The notes under the pieces: model-generated | Databases searched by the model: none | The model's input: the letters and a program-made list of their open reading frames with translations, nothing else | Told to the model about the DNA's origin: nothing | From: Flavobacteriaceae bacterium UBA2765 | GTDB lineage: Bacteria > Bacteroidota > Bacteroidia > Flavobacteriales > Flavobacteriaceae | Length of the DNA stretch: 54,666 nt | Reading direction: 5' to 3' | NCBI GenBank assembly: GCA_002352665.1 | Contig: DEIV01000056.1 | Location: forward strand, 30,234 to 84,899 | In this document: positions 18,553 to 28,900 of the stretch, piece by piece | How positions within the stretch are numbered: the stretch's first letter is position 1 | Layout: the number at the start of each line of letters is the position of its first letter | Made by a program: the position numbers and the translations under genes

Positions 18553-19533
18553 TTATAAATCGTCAAGCATAATTGATTCAATAATGGTGGCCAATGCTTC
18601 CGGACTCATTATTAATTTTAAGTAAGAATGATTGGAGTTCTTAGTTTTTACCCATACATTTCCTCCCTTTTCATCCGGAATACAAGCACTGTCAGTTAAT
18701 TTATCCCAATACTCGCCAATTCCATTTTTTACAGCATATAAAACAGCTGTTTGATCGAAAGAGGCGTTATCAATTATTTTTCCAGTATAATATTTCTTCA
18801 TCCAAGGTGCATTATTGCTAAAATGCAAAAAACCTACATACAAAGGTGTATTTGGATTAATAGCATTAAAAATTTCACCTGTCTTTATAGGAAGACCTAC
18901 TTCAAAACCAGAAAAGGTTATTGGTACAGGAATATTTGGGATCACAAATTTTGTAACCCCCGGCATAGCTCCTTCAAAATTCCATTCCCATTCCCCTGAG
19001 GGATATTTTCCACCCATGATAACAAACTCTTTCACTTTTTGTGAAATAAGTTCTTTACCTGTTAAATTGGAAATGGAATCTGGTTCTGAATTAATTAAAT
19101 TTTGTATGTTCTTTAAAGGACCAACAGTTATTATAGTTACCTCTTTATCTGAACTCTTAGCAAGTATTTGTCTGTAAAGAACAATGGCATCTGGCACGTT
19201 ATTATGTGTGCGTTGATGTGGAAATTTATCGGCAATTGGTTTAGAGTAATTCCAGTTGACAATCTGGGTACTGTCCTTTCGGGTTCCCATAGGAATATCA
19301 GGATGATTATAAAATCTATTAACAGCATCCATTGCAGGGACCGCATAAATTTCGGTTGACCAACACATAATGGCCAATAGTTCACATTCGCCTGTATCAA
19401 TAAAAGTGTGTAACATGGCTAAAGCACCTAAATCATCAGCATCACCACCAAAATCTGTATCAAATATTATCTTTTTTTGACCAAAAGAATTAATTGATAA
19501 TAGTAATAATAATATAATTTTTATTTTTTTCAT
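18553..19533 (-). CDS. Secreted nucleoside-hydrolase-like protein
   Basis: A 326-residue protein with a short Sec signal peptide (about 1-18, ending SFG-Q). The nucleoside-hydrolase signature DTDFGGDADD is at 25-34, with the conserved TIITVGPLKNI segment and FVIMGGKYP. A late Asp occurs in ASFDQTAVLYAV. It should be periplasmic, unlike the common cytosolic nucleoside hydrolases. The start codon overlaps the stop of the PQQ dehydrogenase gene as ATGA (19530-19533), so translation of the two is coupled. Shared changes with the paralogue at 17378 suggest one specialised subgroup. The substrate could be an extracellular nucleoside or another riboside-like glycoside. Confidence 0.82.
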   Translation of the reverse strand: MKKIKIILLLLLSINSFGQKKIIFDTDFGGDADDLGALAMLHTFIDTGECELLAIMCWSTEIYAVPAMDAVNRFYNHPDIPMGTRKDSTQIVNWNYSKPIADKFPHQRTHNNVPDAIVLYRQILAKSSDKEVTIITVGPLKNIQNLINSEPDSISNLTGKELISQKVKEFVIMGGKYPSGEWEWNFEGAMPGVTKFVIPNIPVPITFSGFEVGLPIKTGEIFNAINPNTPLYVGFLHFSNNAPWMKKYYTGKIIDNASFDQTAVLYAVKNGIGEYWDKLTDSACIPDEKGGNVWVKTKNSNHSYLKLIMSPEALATIIESIMLDDL

Positions 19534-21677
19534 TCTTCCGAGTGCTTCTCAATTGCTTTGCTTACTAAATGTTCATAATCCACTGAGGTTTCCTTTGCTC
19601 TCTTTCTAATGAAATGCATCAGGTTCTCTATCTGTTCATCTGTCATGTCTGGAAAAGAAGGCATTCCCATTTCATTTTTTATTCCGTCTCTAACTACTGC
19701 GGTAAATGCTTCCTTACTTAAGGATATGCCTGAGGCTCTAAGGTCAGGAGCCAAGCCACCGCTGTACATGCCATCTCCGTGGCAATTGAAACATTTCCAA
19801 TATTCATTGTATCCTTTTTGTGCCAAATTTTCATTAATTATAAAATTTTGATCAACAATTGGTTTGGGAAAATGACGAGGTGATAATGCAGGCATTTCAG
19901 CTGTTCCTTCTAAAGAAAATGTAATCAACCTTCGTGTTTGTGTGCGGTACGACCAACCTAGGCTGTAGGCATCTATACCACCTCGAGCATACCCTCCGCC
20001 AAAGCCAACCAAAAGAGAAATATATTGTTTATCATTAATTTTATAGGTGATGGGTGGGGCAGAAATACCTAAACCAATATTGAATGTCCAAACTATTTGA
20101 CCAGTTTTTGCATTATAGGCTAGTAATTTACCATCAGATCTGCCTTGTAAAACAAGATTACCGCCGGTAGTTAAGATACCAGCATTCCAAAAATCTTTTT
20201 GAGGTATTGACCATACTTTCTTTTGTGTAACAGGGTCTATTGCTTCTAACGAAGAAGGATGATCACTCAATTGTTTATCAGCAGGAGACAAGCTAACACC
20301 AATGCCACCTGAGAATTCTTTTGATTGCCAACCGTCATACACTACACCTTCATCTGAATATTTATCAGTACGGTGTAATGTGGGTATATAGGCCAACCCA
20401 GTTTGCGGACTGTATGCCATGGCGTGCCATGTATGCCCTCCCCATGAATCTGGGGCAATATCTACTGGTCCTTTATCATATCTTGCACCTTCAGTCAATA
20501 CGGGTTTCCCGGTTTTTAAATCTATATGTGATGCCCAAGTTACTTCCGTAAAAGGCTCTGCGGAAATCAATTTACCGGTTTTACGATTGATAACATAAAA
20601 GAATCCGTTTTTTGGAGCATGTAAAATTGCTTTTATATCTTCTCCGTCAATTTTCAAATCAGCCAATACAATATCCATTGTAGAGTTGTAATCCCATGCC
20701 TCTCCTGGTGTAGTTTGGTAATGCCATAAATATTCACCTGAATCAGGTTTTAAGGCAACTATTGAACATAAAAATAAATTGTCATCAACTTTAGGACTTC
20801 TAATTCTAGGATTCCAAGGCGATCCATTTCCTGTACCTATATACAATACATCTAACTCTTCATCGTAAGTAAATCCATGCCAAGCGTTCCCTCCTCCGCC
20901 GTTTTTCCACCATTCACCATTCCATGTTTTTGCTGCCATTTCCATAGCTTCATTTTCGAATCCGTCAGCAGGATTACCGGGTACGATATAAAATTTCCAA
21001 GCTTCCTTTCCAGTTTCAGCATCGTAAGCCGTAACAAAACCCCTAGCAGGACCTTCTTCAGTGCCTCCGTTTCCTATGAGTACCTTCCCCTTAAATGCTT
21101 TTGGTGCTCCTGATATAAACAAAGATCTATTAGGATCAAAAGTAACCGCTGTCCATATTTCTTTTCCAGTTTTAGCATTAATACCAATCAATCTACCATC
21201 CCAAGTTGCTGTAAAAATTTTTCCTTCAGAAAAAGATATTCCCCTACTGTGTGCCCAACCTACTTGTCGTTTTCCTTTGATGGCTTCTCTTACTTTGGGG
21301 TCGAATTGCCATAATAATTTTCCGGTAACAGCATCTACTGCCCTAATAATATTCATGGTTCCTGTAAAGTACATAGTACCATCAACAACCAATGGCGTAG
21401 ATACCAAACTAACATCGTTTGGTAAATCTAAAAACCAATCTACTTTTAAGTTAGCTACATTACCAACATTAATATCTTTTATAGGACTAAAGCGTCTTTC
21501 GTTATGCGTACGACCATAGGCCAACCAGTCTGAACTTTGATTTTCATCGGCTATAGCTTTATCATCAATAATTTTTATAATCTTTTCTTTTTCCTTTTTT
21601 TCACAAGAAATAAAAAGGCATAGACTCAATATAATTAACAGTCCATTTTTTATTAAATTTTGTTGACTACAATTCAT
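19530..21677 (-). CDS. PQQ-dependent dehydrogenase with C-terminal cytochrome c domain
   Basis: A 715-residue lipoprotein (lipobox FISC near residue 25). Residues about 45-590 form a quinoprotein beta-propeller with tryptophan-docking words such as DAVTGKLLWQF, NAKTGKEIWTA and AETGKEAWKF, and the active-site stretch GGGGNAWHGFTYD. The tail carries a class I cytochrome c domain with C629-x-x-C-H633 and a likely Met ligand near 672 (GMPSFPDM). It should oxidise an alcohol, aldose or aglycone in the periplasm and pass electrons through its own heme. The vicinal Cys-Cys of quinoprotein alcohol dehydrogenases is absent (the place reads GWAHSRGISF). It overlaps the upstream GH78-like gene by 11 bp and the downstream gene by 4 bp. 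PQQ probably has to come from outside. Confidence 0.88.
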   Translation of the reverse strand: MNCSQQNLIKNGLLIILSLCLFISCEKKEKEKIIKIIDDKAIADENQSSDWLAYGRTHNERRFSPIKDINVGNVANLKVDWFLDLPNDVSLVSTPLVVDGTMYFTGTMNIIRAVDAVTGKLLWQFDPKVREAIKGKRQVGWAHSRGISFSEGKIFTATWDGRLIGINAKTGKEIWTAVTFDPNRSLFISGAPKAFKGKVLIGNGGTEEGPARGFVTAYDAETGKEAWKFYIVPGNPADGFENEAMEMAAKTWNGEWWKNGGGGNAWHGFTYDEELDVLYIGTGNGSPWNPRIRSPKVDDNLFLCSIVALKPDSGEYLWHYQTTPGEAWDYNSTMDIVLADLKIDGEDIKAILHAPKNGFFYVINRKTGKLISAEPFTEVTWASHIDLKTGKPVLTEGARYDKGPVDIAPDSWGGHTWHAMAYSPQTGLAYIPTLHRTDKYSDEGVVYDGWQSKEFSGGIGVSLSPADKQLSDHPSSLEAIDPVTQKKVWSIPQKDFWNAGILTTGGNLVLQGRSDGKLLAYNAKTGQIVWTFNIGLGISAPPITYKINDKQYISLLVGFGGGYARGGIDAYSLGWSYRTQTRRLITFSLEGTAEMPALSPRHFPKPIVDQNFIINENLAQKGYNEYWKCFNCHGDGMYSGGLAPDLRASGISLSKEAFTAVVRDGIKNEMGMPSFPDMTDEQIENLMHFIRKRAKETSVDYEHLVSKAIEKHSEE

Positions 21678-24060
21678 TGAATCCAGATTTTAAGTTTCCA
21701 TTTTTCCCATTCCAAATAAATACACCTGTAGTTCCATTTGGGAGAGAAATATTTCCATTTATTTTTCCTTTTTTATCTAAACTTAGTTTTAAAGAAATAA
21801 TACCATTTACAGTAGGATAGTTTGTGTTTATTTTTCTTAGATCTCCAAAATTAGGTGATATTTCTACGGTTTTAAATCCTGGGCTGGTTGGTTTAATACC
21901 TGCTACTAGGCTGAAATAAAAATGAACCGGATGGGCTGTCCAAGGATGAATTTCTGAACGAGGATTTTGCTCAATTCTTTTTTCTGGCGTACCGGACATT
22001 CCCATTTTTATAATATCATTCCATGGCTGCAATTCTTTAGTAAAATTACCAACGTTGGTTTTTTCCATTGCTTCAAAAAGATAGAAAAGATAAAAAAGAT
22101 TTGCCTCACTATCAAATTGAGTAGTATCATCTAACATGATTTTCATCATAGCTTTATTTTCCTTTTCAGAATGTGCACCACATAACACAGCTAAGATACT
22201 AGCTCTTTGATCATAATACGTTTTTTCAGGATCATCAGCATAGATGCCTTTATCAATATCAAAACAAAGTTTTCTAGTAACTTCTGCATATTTTTGCCCT
22301 TGATCACGATAGACCTTGGCCTTTTCACGATAGCCTAACCATGCTAATATGTTCGCTGCCTTTTTAAGTGTATATGCATAATTTAGGGTCAGAATAGCAG
22401 AATTTCCATCTTTATTTACTTCAGAATTTCCACCTTTAGGTAAATACCAATCAATAAACATTTGGTATTCAGATTTTCCTACAAGTTCATTGTCATTGAT
22501 AAGCGATTCGTAATAATCAAAAACCTCTTGAATTTCTCCTGTATAAGATTCAATTAAAGTTTTATCACCTTCTAGTAACATTAGATCATGTAGCATGTCT
22601 ATCCACATTAGTGAATATGTTGGATGTACAAAAGTAGCTTTAAGCGGATAGCAACTGGTAATATTTCCATCAGGTAATCGAGAATTATTAAATTGCTCCA
22701 TGGCACTTTTAAAATAGGTTAGGTCACCTGTAAGTGCTGTCCAACCTTTTAAATGTGGACGTAAATCTCCAACATATTGCATTTGTTCATAATACGCATC
22801 GCTCATTAAATTGTCTTGAGCACAAATTTTCATAGTATGCCAACTGAGGTCCCAAACTTGCTGATAAAGTGGATTTTCTGTTTCAAAAGAGGCTTTTACA
22901 GGAAAAGCAGTATCTGAATAGATATTATAATAATCGTCAATAATAAGAGGTTCATCTTTGGTCTCAATTTCTAATTGAATAAAACGGAAAGCTCTAAACC
23001 AAATAGGTTGAAATACTCTATTTTGACCGCCATCCATAATATAAATATCACTAATACCTTTGATAACTTTGCCTTCTAATTCATTACGATTGCCTTTTTG
23101 ATTATTGGCATCATACATGGCTTCAGAATATTTTATTTTAATCTGAGTTGCTTTTCCTCCAGAAAGATGTAGCTTAGGATAACCAAGTGTAACATAACCT
23201 TGATCTATTAATATCCTATGTTTTGAATTGGCAGGTATTTCTATTGCCTTTGTACCAAACTTAAAATTTTTATTGATAGCTTTTAAATCAGACTGGGCTA
23301 TTAGGGTAAAAGGCTCTTTTTTATTGATTTGAATTGCTGTAGTTCTAGGTTGTAAAATCCAACCATGCCCCCATCCTGCTGTAGTTTTTGGTTGAGAAAA
23401 AATTTCAGATGCTTTTTGCCAATCATTATCGTTAAAGTCGGGTTGTTGCCATTTCCAAGGATATTTTTCTGCTAAAATTAAGTCAGTAGGGTTTGCCGCA
23501 TAGAAACCTCCAACGATTTCACCACCACCACGCCAGAAAACGGTTTTTTCTTGCATTCCTTCATTCTTCCATACTTTCCATGTACTCCAAGAATTGGTAT
23601 TTATGATAAATTCTTTTTTCGAATTTCCTTGTAGTAAAAAACCTGTTTTATAAGAGATTATTCCATGACTTCTTTCAATACCCCAATTCATAACTTCTGC
23701 AGCAACTATATTTTTTCCTTTTTGTAGAAAAGGAGCCAAATCTAATGTTTCATAACGCCAATGACGTACATCTCCTGTTTGTGGACCATAACAAACCTCT
23801 TTGCCATTAATATATAAACGATATCGATTATCTCCACTAACGTGTACAATAAATTTTTCAGGTTTAGCATCTAGTTGAAAAGTGTTTCGAAAATGGATGA
23901 GCCCGTATGCAGATTTATCTATATCAGGATGCGTTATCCATTGCGAATTCCATTCACCTGGATATTGCGGAAGTGTATGGTTTGGATATTGGGCAAATAT
24001 TTTGCTGGATTGAATAGATAAAAATACAACTATAAATAAAATCAGTTTTCTTGTTTTCAT
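21667..24060 (-). CDS. GH78-like alpha-L-rhamnosidase, YYEQ subtype
   Basis: A 797-residue protein with a Sec signal peptide (about 1-23, ending IFAQ). The N-terminal galactose-binding-like domain (about 40-150, VSGDNRYRLYINGKEV) and a second beta domain precede an (alpha/alpha)6 barrel (about 390-720). The canonical GH78 acid motif is replaced by SDAYYEQMQYVGD at about 420-432, with E425 the likely general acid. This variant is common among Bacteroidota members of the family. It is expected to release terminal alpha-L-rhamnose or a similar sugar in the periplasm. It is first in a unit with the PQQ dehydrogenase and the nucleoside-hydrolase-like genes, driven by the promoter at 24085-24131. 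Confidence 0.8.
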   Translation of the reverse strand: MKTRKLILFIVVFLSIQSSKIFAQYPNHTLPQYPGEWNSQWITHPDIDKSAYGLIHFRNTFQLDAKPEKFIVHVSGDNRYRLYINGKEVCYGPQTGDVRHWRYETLDLAPFLQKGKNIVAAEVMNWGIERSHGIISYKTGFLLQGNSKKEFIINTNSWSTWKVWKNEGMQEKTVFWRGGGEIVGGFYAANPTDLILAEKYPWKWQQPDFNDNDWQKASEIFSQPKTTAGWGHGWILQPRTTAIQINKKEPFTLIAQSDLKAINKNFKFGTKAIEIPANSKHRILIDQGYVTLGYPKLHLSGGKATQIKIKYSEAMYDANNQKGNRNELEGKVIKGISDIYIMDGGQNRVFQPIWFRAFRFIQLEIETKDEPLIIDDYYNIYSDTAFPVKASFETENPLYQQVWDLSWHTMKICAQDNLMSDAYYEQMQYVGDLRPHLKGWTALTGDLTYFKSAMEQFNNSRLPDGNITSCYPLKATFVHPTYSLMWIDMLHDLMLLEGDKTLIESYTGEIQEVFDYYESLINDNELVGKSEYQMFIDWYLPKGGNSEVNKDGNSAILTLNYAYTLKKAANILAWLGYREKAKVYRDQGQKYAEVTRKLCFDIDKGIYADDPEKTYYDQRASILAVLCGAHSEKENKAMMKIMLDDTTQFDSEANLFYLFYLFEAMEKTNVGNFTKELQPWNDIIKMGMSGTPEKRIEQNPRSEIHPWTAHPVHFYFSLVAGIKPTSPGFKTVEISPNFGDLRKINTNYPTVNGIISLKLSLDKKGKINGNISLPNGTTGVFIWNGKNGNLKSGFNEL

Positions 24061-24084
24061 ATTTCCAGAGAATAATTTAAAAAG

Positions 24085-24131
24085 TAAAGTTAAATAGTAA
24101 GTGACTTACGATTGTCCTGCACTATCATGTT
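24085..24131 (-). promoter_or_regulatory. Promoter with activator site upstream of GH78-like gene
   Basis: On the minus strand AACATGATAGTGCAGGA (24131 to 24115) is followed after exactly 22 bp by the -7 box TAACTTTA (24092 to 24085). The same 17-mer and the same distance occur at SusC and Gfo/Idh. The leader to the ATG at 24060 would be short (about 20 nt). The remaining 260 bp to the sulfatase stop at 24393 shows no gene or hairpin. Confidence 0.7.
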
Positions 24132-24392
24132 AATAATTTTATTTGAATGATTGTATATCAAATTTTTTGAATTATAATGGCATAAAACTATTCGATTGAT
24201 TATGTAAATTGGTGCACCCCTTTACCACTAGCGATTACCTTAGCATACTCCATTTTTACAATTATTTATTTGACAACTTTTCCATCTACATCTTTACCAT
24301 TAAAAGACTGATCGTAGATTACAATAGGTATAAATTAATCACAATTATTGTTAATTATAAGAGTTCTGCTTTTTTTATGCTTGATATGATGA

Positions 24393-25889
24393 TTATTCAT
24401 ATTTATTATTGAGAACTAATTTTTCTAACTTTTCATAATCCTGATAAATTTTCCATGGATCACCCGTAGTATTTTGAAATGTATTCAATTTAGATTTATA
24501 TGTTTTTACTAGTTTATCGTAAGCAGAATCATCTGCCAAATTATTAATTTCATGAGGATCATTTTTCAAGTCGTACAACTCAAATTTTGGACGTTGTAAA
24601 TAGTCTTTCACTTTTCTTTTTCCAATATGAGTAAGGTTGTTATTCTTTATCAAATTTATAAAAGCATCTGTGCCTACACCTAAATGAAAAGGCTTTTGAG
24701 ATTCTAAATTCCAAATAAACTTATATTGCCTATCTCGAATCATACGCATAGGGTAGTACATTTGAATTTCATGAAAGGTGTGAGAAGCATAAACGGTATC
24801 AAAGCCAATACTTTTTTCTTTGTTTAACTGACTTTTAAAGGAGTGACCATGAAAATTATATTTAGAAATATCTACACCAGCGAAGTCTAACAGGGTAGGG
24901 GTGATATCCGTAAAGCTTACCATGGCATCACTAACAATATTTTGTTTATTTTGATGGGGATTTCTAAACACAAAAGGCAATTTAATTCCCGGATCGTATA
25001 AATTTATTTTTGCTCCAGGGAATGGCCGTCCGTTATCTGAAGTAAATAGAATAATGGTGTTCTCCCATTGTTCAGTTTCCTTTAGTATTTGAGTTAATTT
25101 AAGTAAGGCTTTATCAGCACGTTGTGCAGACATATAATATTTTGCCAATTCCTCTCTAACGGATGGAACATCAGGCAAATGTTCTGGCACAATTACATCT
25201 TTGGAGTTGATGATATCAGAACCTTCTCTATTATAAGGAGCATGAGGTTCAAAAGTGTTAAAATAAAGAAAGAAAGGAGATTCTTTTTGGGCAATGAAGT
25301 TTCTCATATCTTCGGCCAGAACCTCTGGAGGACGTGTATTGGCAAAAGGATATTTAGGAGATTCACTAAATGGTTTCCATACTTCATCAGGATAGTCCGC
25401 TTTTTTTGGGTGATAATCGTTAAAATGAAAAACAGATGCTGGTGCTATATGAAATTTTCCTACTCTCATAGTTCTGTAACCCACACTATCCAAGATAACA
25501 GGAAGCGATTTTATATTTTTAAATGCTGAAAAATGAAACTCAAAATGAGAATGACCGTATTGACCGTTGGCATGATTTTGTTTACCGGTTAAGATTACTG
25601 AGCGACTTGCAGAACAGGAAGGTGTTGTGCAAAAGGCGTTGGTAAATCGAGTGCCTTGCGTGGCAAGTGCATCGATGCCAGGTGTTTTAATTAGAGTATT
25701 TCCGTAACAACCGGCATCATTAGTGCCTAAATCATCTACTACAAACAAGATAATATTGGGTTTGTTTTTTTGTGAACTTGATGGTATTTCAATATTTGTT
25801 GTGCTTAGATTTTCCTTTACATCTTTTTTTGTGCAAGACATAGCAATTATGAGTAGAAATATTAGTATTAAAACGGATTTCTTTTTCAT
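24393..25889 (-). CDS. Family S1 sulfatase (N-sulfoglucosamine-sulfohydrolase-like) lipoprotein
   Basis: A 498-residue lipoprotein (lipobox AMSC, Cys19). The metal-binding start VDDLGTNDAGCYGN is at about 51-64. The formylglycine motif is C92-S-A-S-R96 in CTTPSCSASRSVILTG, with Cys converted to formylglycine by an anaerobic or aerobic maturase that is not in this window. FTSDNG (about 308) gives further metal ligands. The general pattern, including FEPHAPY and a DLKNDPHEINNLA tail, resembles heparan-N-sulfatase-like (S1_8) enzymes, but O-sulfatases share it. It ends a unit beginning with the GH106-like gene 14 bp upstream. It probably removes a sulfate blocking rhamnose or hexosamine. Confidence 0.88.
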   Translation of the reverse strand: MKKKSVLILIFLLIIAMSCTKKDVKENLSTTNIEIPSSSQKNKPNIILFVVDDLGTNDAGCYGNTLIKTPGIDALATQGTRFTNAFCTTPSCSASRSVILTGKQNHANGQYGHSHFEFHFSAFKNIKSLPVILDSVGYRTMRVGKFHIAPASVFHFNDYHPKKADYPDEVWKPFSESPKYPFANTRPPEVLAEDMRNFIAQKESPFFLYFNTFEPHAPYNREGSDIINSKDVIVPEHLPDVPSVREELAKYYMSAQRADKALLKLTQILKETEQWENTIILFTSDNGRPFPGAKINLYDPGIKLPFVFRNPHQNKQNIVSDAMVSFTDITPTLLDFAGVDISKYNFHGHSFKSQLNKEKSIGFDTVYASHTFHEIQMYYPMRMIRDRQYKFIWNLESQKPFHLGVGTDAFINLIKNNNLTHIGKRKVKDYLQRPKFELYDLKNDPHEINNLADDSAYDKLVKTYKSKLNTFQNTTGDPWKIYQDYEKLEKLVLNNKYE

Positions 25890-25903
25890 TTTAACTTAAG
25901 GGA

Positions 25904-28900
25904 TTAGTTTTCATATAGCCTGTGTCCAAATTGTATTGTAACAGGTCCTAGTAGACCAGACTCATGTAGTGGTAACTCCTCAAAAGGCGTATCCCAAGCA
26001 TGTTTGCCTTTTACTACATTAGAATGTGTTCTTTTATTGTTTGGTTCTTTTTTTGCGTCACCAGTTAAACGGTTAGACAGCACGTTGGCTATGTCTATGG
26101 TAAGGTAATTGTTACCTTCAAGAACTTCTTTAGAAATATCATATCTATATGGAGCATGCCATTTAACACCAAGTTTTTTACCATTTATATAAACTTCTGC
26201 TACTTCTTTAACGGTACCTAAATCTAAAAATACATGTTGACCTTCTAAAATTTTGTCTACTACAAATTGTTTTCTATAAGAAGCCACTCCTGAAAAATGC
26301 TGAATATCTTCATCACTAGAGGCAGTCCAAGATATGAGTGATGGAAATTCTACTATGGCATTTTTAACCCAATCCTTCGGAAATCTTACATCCCAGCTAC
26401 CATTGAGTTGGATATGTTCGGGTATTTCTGGAATTTCTATTGTTTTTTTTTGTCCATTGAAAAGTGTTAATACGTACTTTCCAGACTCAAAAACAATGAG
26501 TTTGTTTTTACAAACTTCGGGTATAATGTTTCTTTGGTCTTTTTGAATAGAGGTAATTGAATTTTGGAAATTAACATTTCTAAAAACCACAAAAATACTT
26601 CCTTCAGATTCTAAATGTAAGGGTAAAACAACACCATCTTCAGTACTTTCAAAAATTATTTGTTTTGTAGTTTCACCGGTCTCTTGATTCCAAATTTCAG
26701 GTTGTTTTCCTTGAACTCTAAAAAGAGCCTCTATATCTATTGCTTTTTTTTCGTTATTCCATAAAAAGTAAATTTCTTCTTCGGCAGTTTTACGATGTAT
26801 AAAATCTAGTTTAGCATCAACACTATGTTCGACTACAAACGAGAAGTCAGGGGCAATTCCTTTTTCTAATAATACTTCTTTTATGGTTTTTCCCCAAACA
26901 ACTTTCCCTTTACCATAATGGTGTTCTTGTGTAGTTGTATTCTCACCATATCCCCATAATTTATCTGCTATATTTTTAATCTGCTTGTCTTTATCTTGGT
27001 AGTTATGCAGACCATAAGACTTTTTTGGTTTTTTACCAATAACAATGCCACCCGCCTTTATAAGTACCTCTAGCTTTATTAAGACGTCTAGATTGATAGT
27101 TTCTTCATTGGGAAGTACTAAAACTTCATATGATTGTCCGTGTGGTAGCACAAATTTACCATCTACAACGCTTAGTCTATTTAAAATAATTTCTGTGTTG
27201 ATCTTATCATAATCGTAGCCAAAACCTAACGAAGGCTCAATCTCTTTTTTTAACACGAAATTAGGGGCTTTGTCACCATAATAGTAAGCCACATCACCAA
27301 CAAAGTTACCTTGTTGTAACAAATAGCTTGTACGTGCCAGGTAATTATGGAATGCGGAAGACATAGGCCACCATGCACGATGAGGGTACATCAAAGTGCC
27401 AAAGTTATAGACCCATCCCGGAGAACCGCTTTCTGGAGGGGTATGTGGATAAGTATGATAGACAATACGATTTAACCCTTCACAAAAAGCTCTGTCAGCT
27501 AAAGGTTTGAGCTCAGCCAATCCCTCTTGCCAAACCAAGAGACTAGTGAACGATTCAGCTTCAACATATTTCTGATTATAAATATGTGCAGCACTGGCAA
27601 TGCCTTTTATAATTTGTAATTGTTCTTGATGTTTTTTTCCTGAAGGACTCCAGCCCCAAAACTCTCCTCGAGGAACCGTCAGAGCACCCAAAGCTTTTAG
27701 ATCTTCAAAAGGAACATTATGTACAGGTGGACCCGGCCCCCCTGCTTCAGCATAAAAACCTAAGCCATAGGCTTTGCAAATTTTAGTAGATTGGGCATAG
27801 TGATTTTCTATGATTAAGTCTGATAATGTTTTTTTAAAATCAAATAAAAATCGATTTGTAATTTCACTATTTATAATTGTATGTCCTTTAAGGACTGGCA
27901 AATATTGAGTCAGCTCATAACCATTTCGTTTTTTAAATTCTTCGGGCAGTAAAGGTGTCCAAGCTGCTGAATTAGCCTCATAACTATCAACATATAAATA
28001 TTTAAGGCCACTAGTTTTTAGATCACCCAATTCTTTTTGGAGTTTGTTGATAACATGCATTATATTCTCTTTGGCTGCCTCTGCACTAAAGTGATCAAGC
28101 ATACGTCCATTAGAATTCGGACTCGGCACTACTAAAGGTTGTCCAGTTGGAGCACAGACATATCGTACTATTTGCCAATTACCCTTTGGAGCTTTCCAAC
28201 GCATAGAACCATCTTTTTCCATCAAATGGTTAAGATTAATAATTTGAGAAGCATCAGAAATTATAGAATCTTTACTTATCGGAAATGCCAATACACCAAC
28301 TTCTTTATAAAATTCTGGTAATCCGTTCGTATCTAATTTCCGAATTGGTTTTCCTCTGGTACTGTATTTTTCAGGAAGTGTTGGAAAAGCGAGTATTCCG
28401 TTAAATTGTTCTCCACCTTTAATTTGGATGGCTGATTGAAAAAGACCCATTACGCCATGTTCTGGTTTTACCCATGTGCCTCCAGAATTCCAACTACTAG
28501 AAGTAATTAACCCCATTTCCAATCCTAATCGCTTGCCTTCACGAATAGCATGACCTATTGCATGTAATGATTCCTCTCCTAAAAATTGTGGTCCGGCAGG
28601 AATTACATTAGGAGGATCAACAATAACTCCAACATCCCAAATATCAAAACCTCCCATTCCCTTAGCTTTTGCATCTTCCATTTCTTTTGTAATCTGTGAA
28701 AGACTATAATTGCCTTTTACCCAATCCCAAAGTGCTTTGGGTCTGGCATTCATTGGAGGATTTTTAAATTCTTTTCTTAATGTTTTAGGGATTTCCTTGA
28801 CCAGGCTATCTATTTCTGAAATAGGTTGGCTTTCCAAAACTATCTGTTGTTTTGGTTTACAGTTACTAAAATTTGACAATAAAAGCAGACAAAGGCTTGT

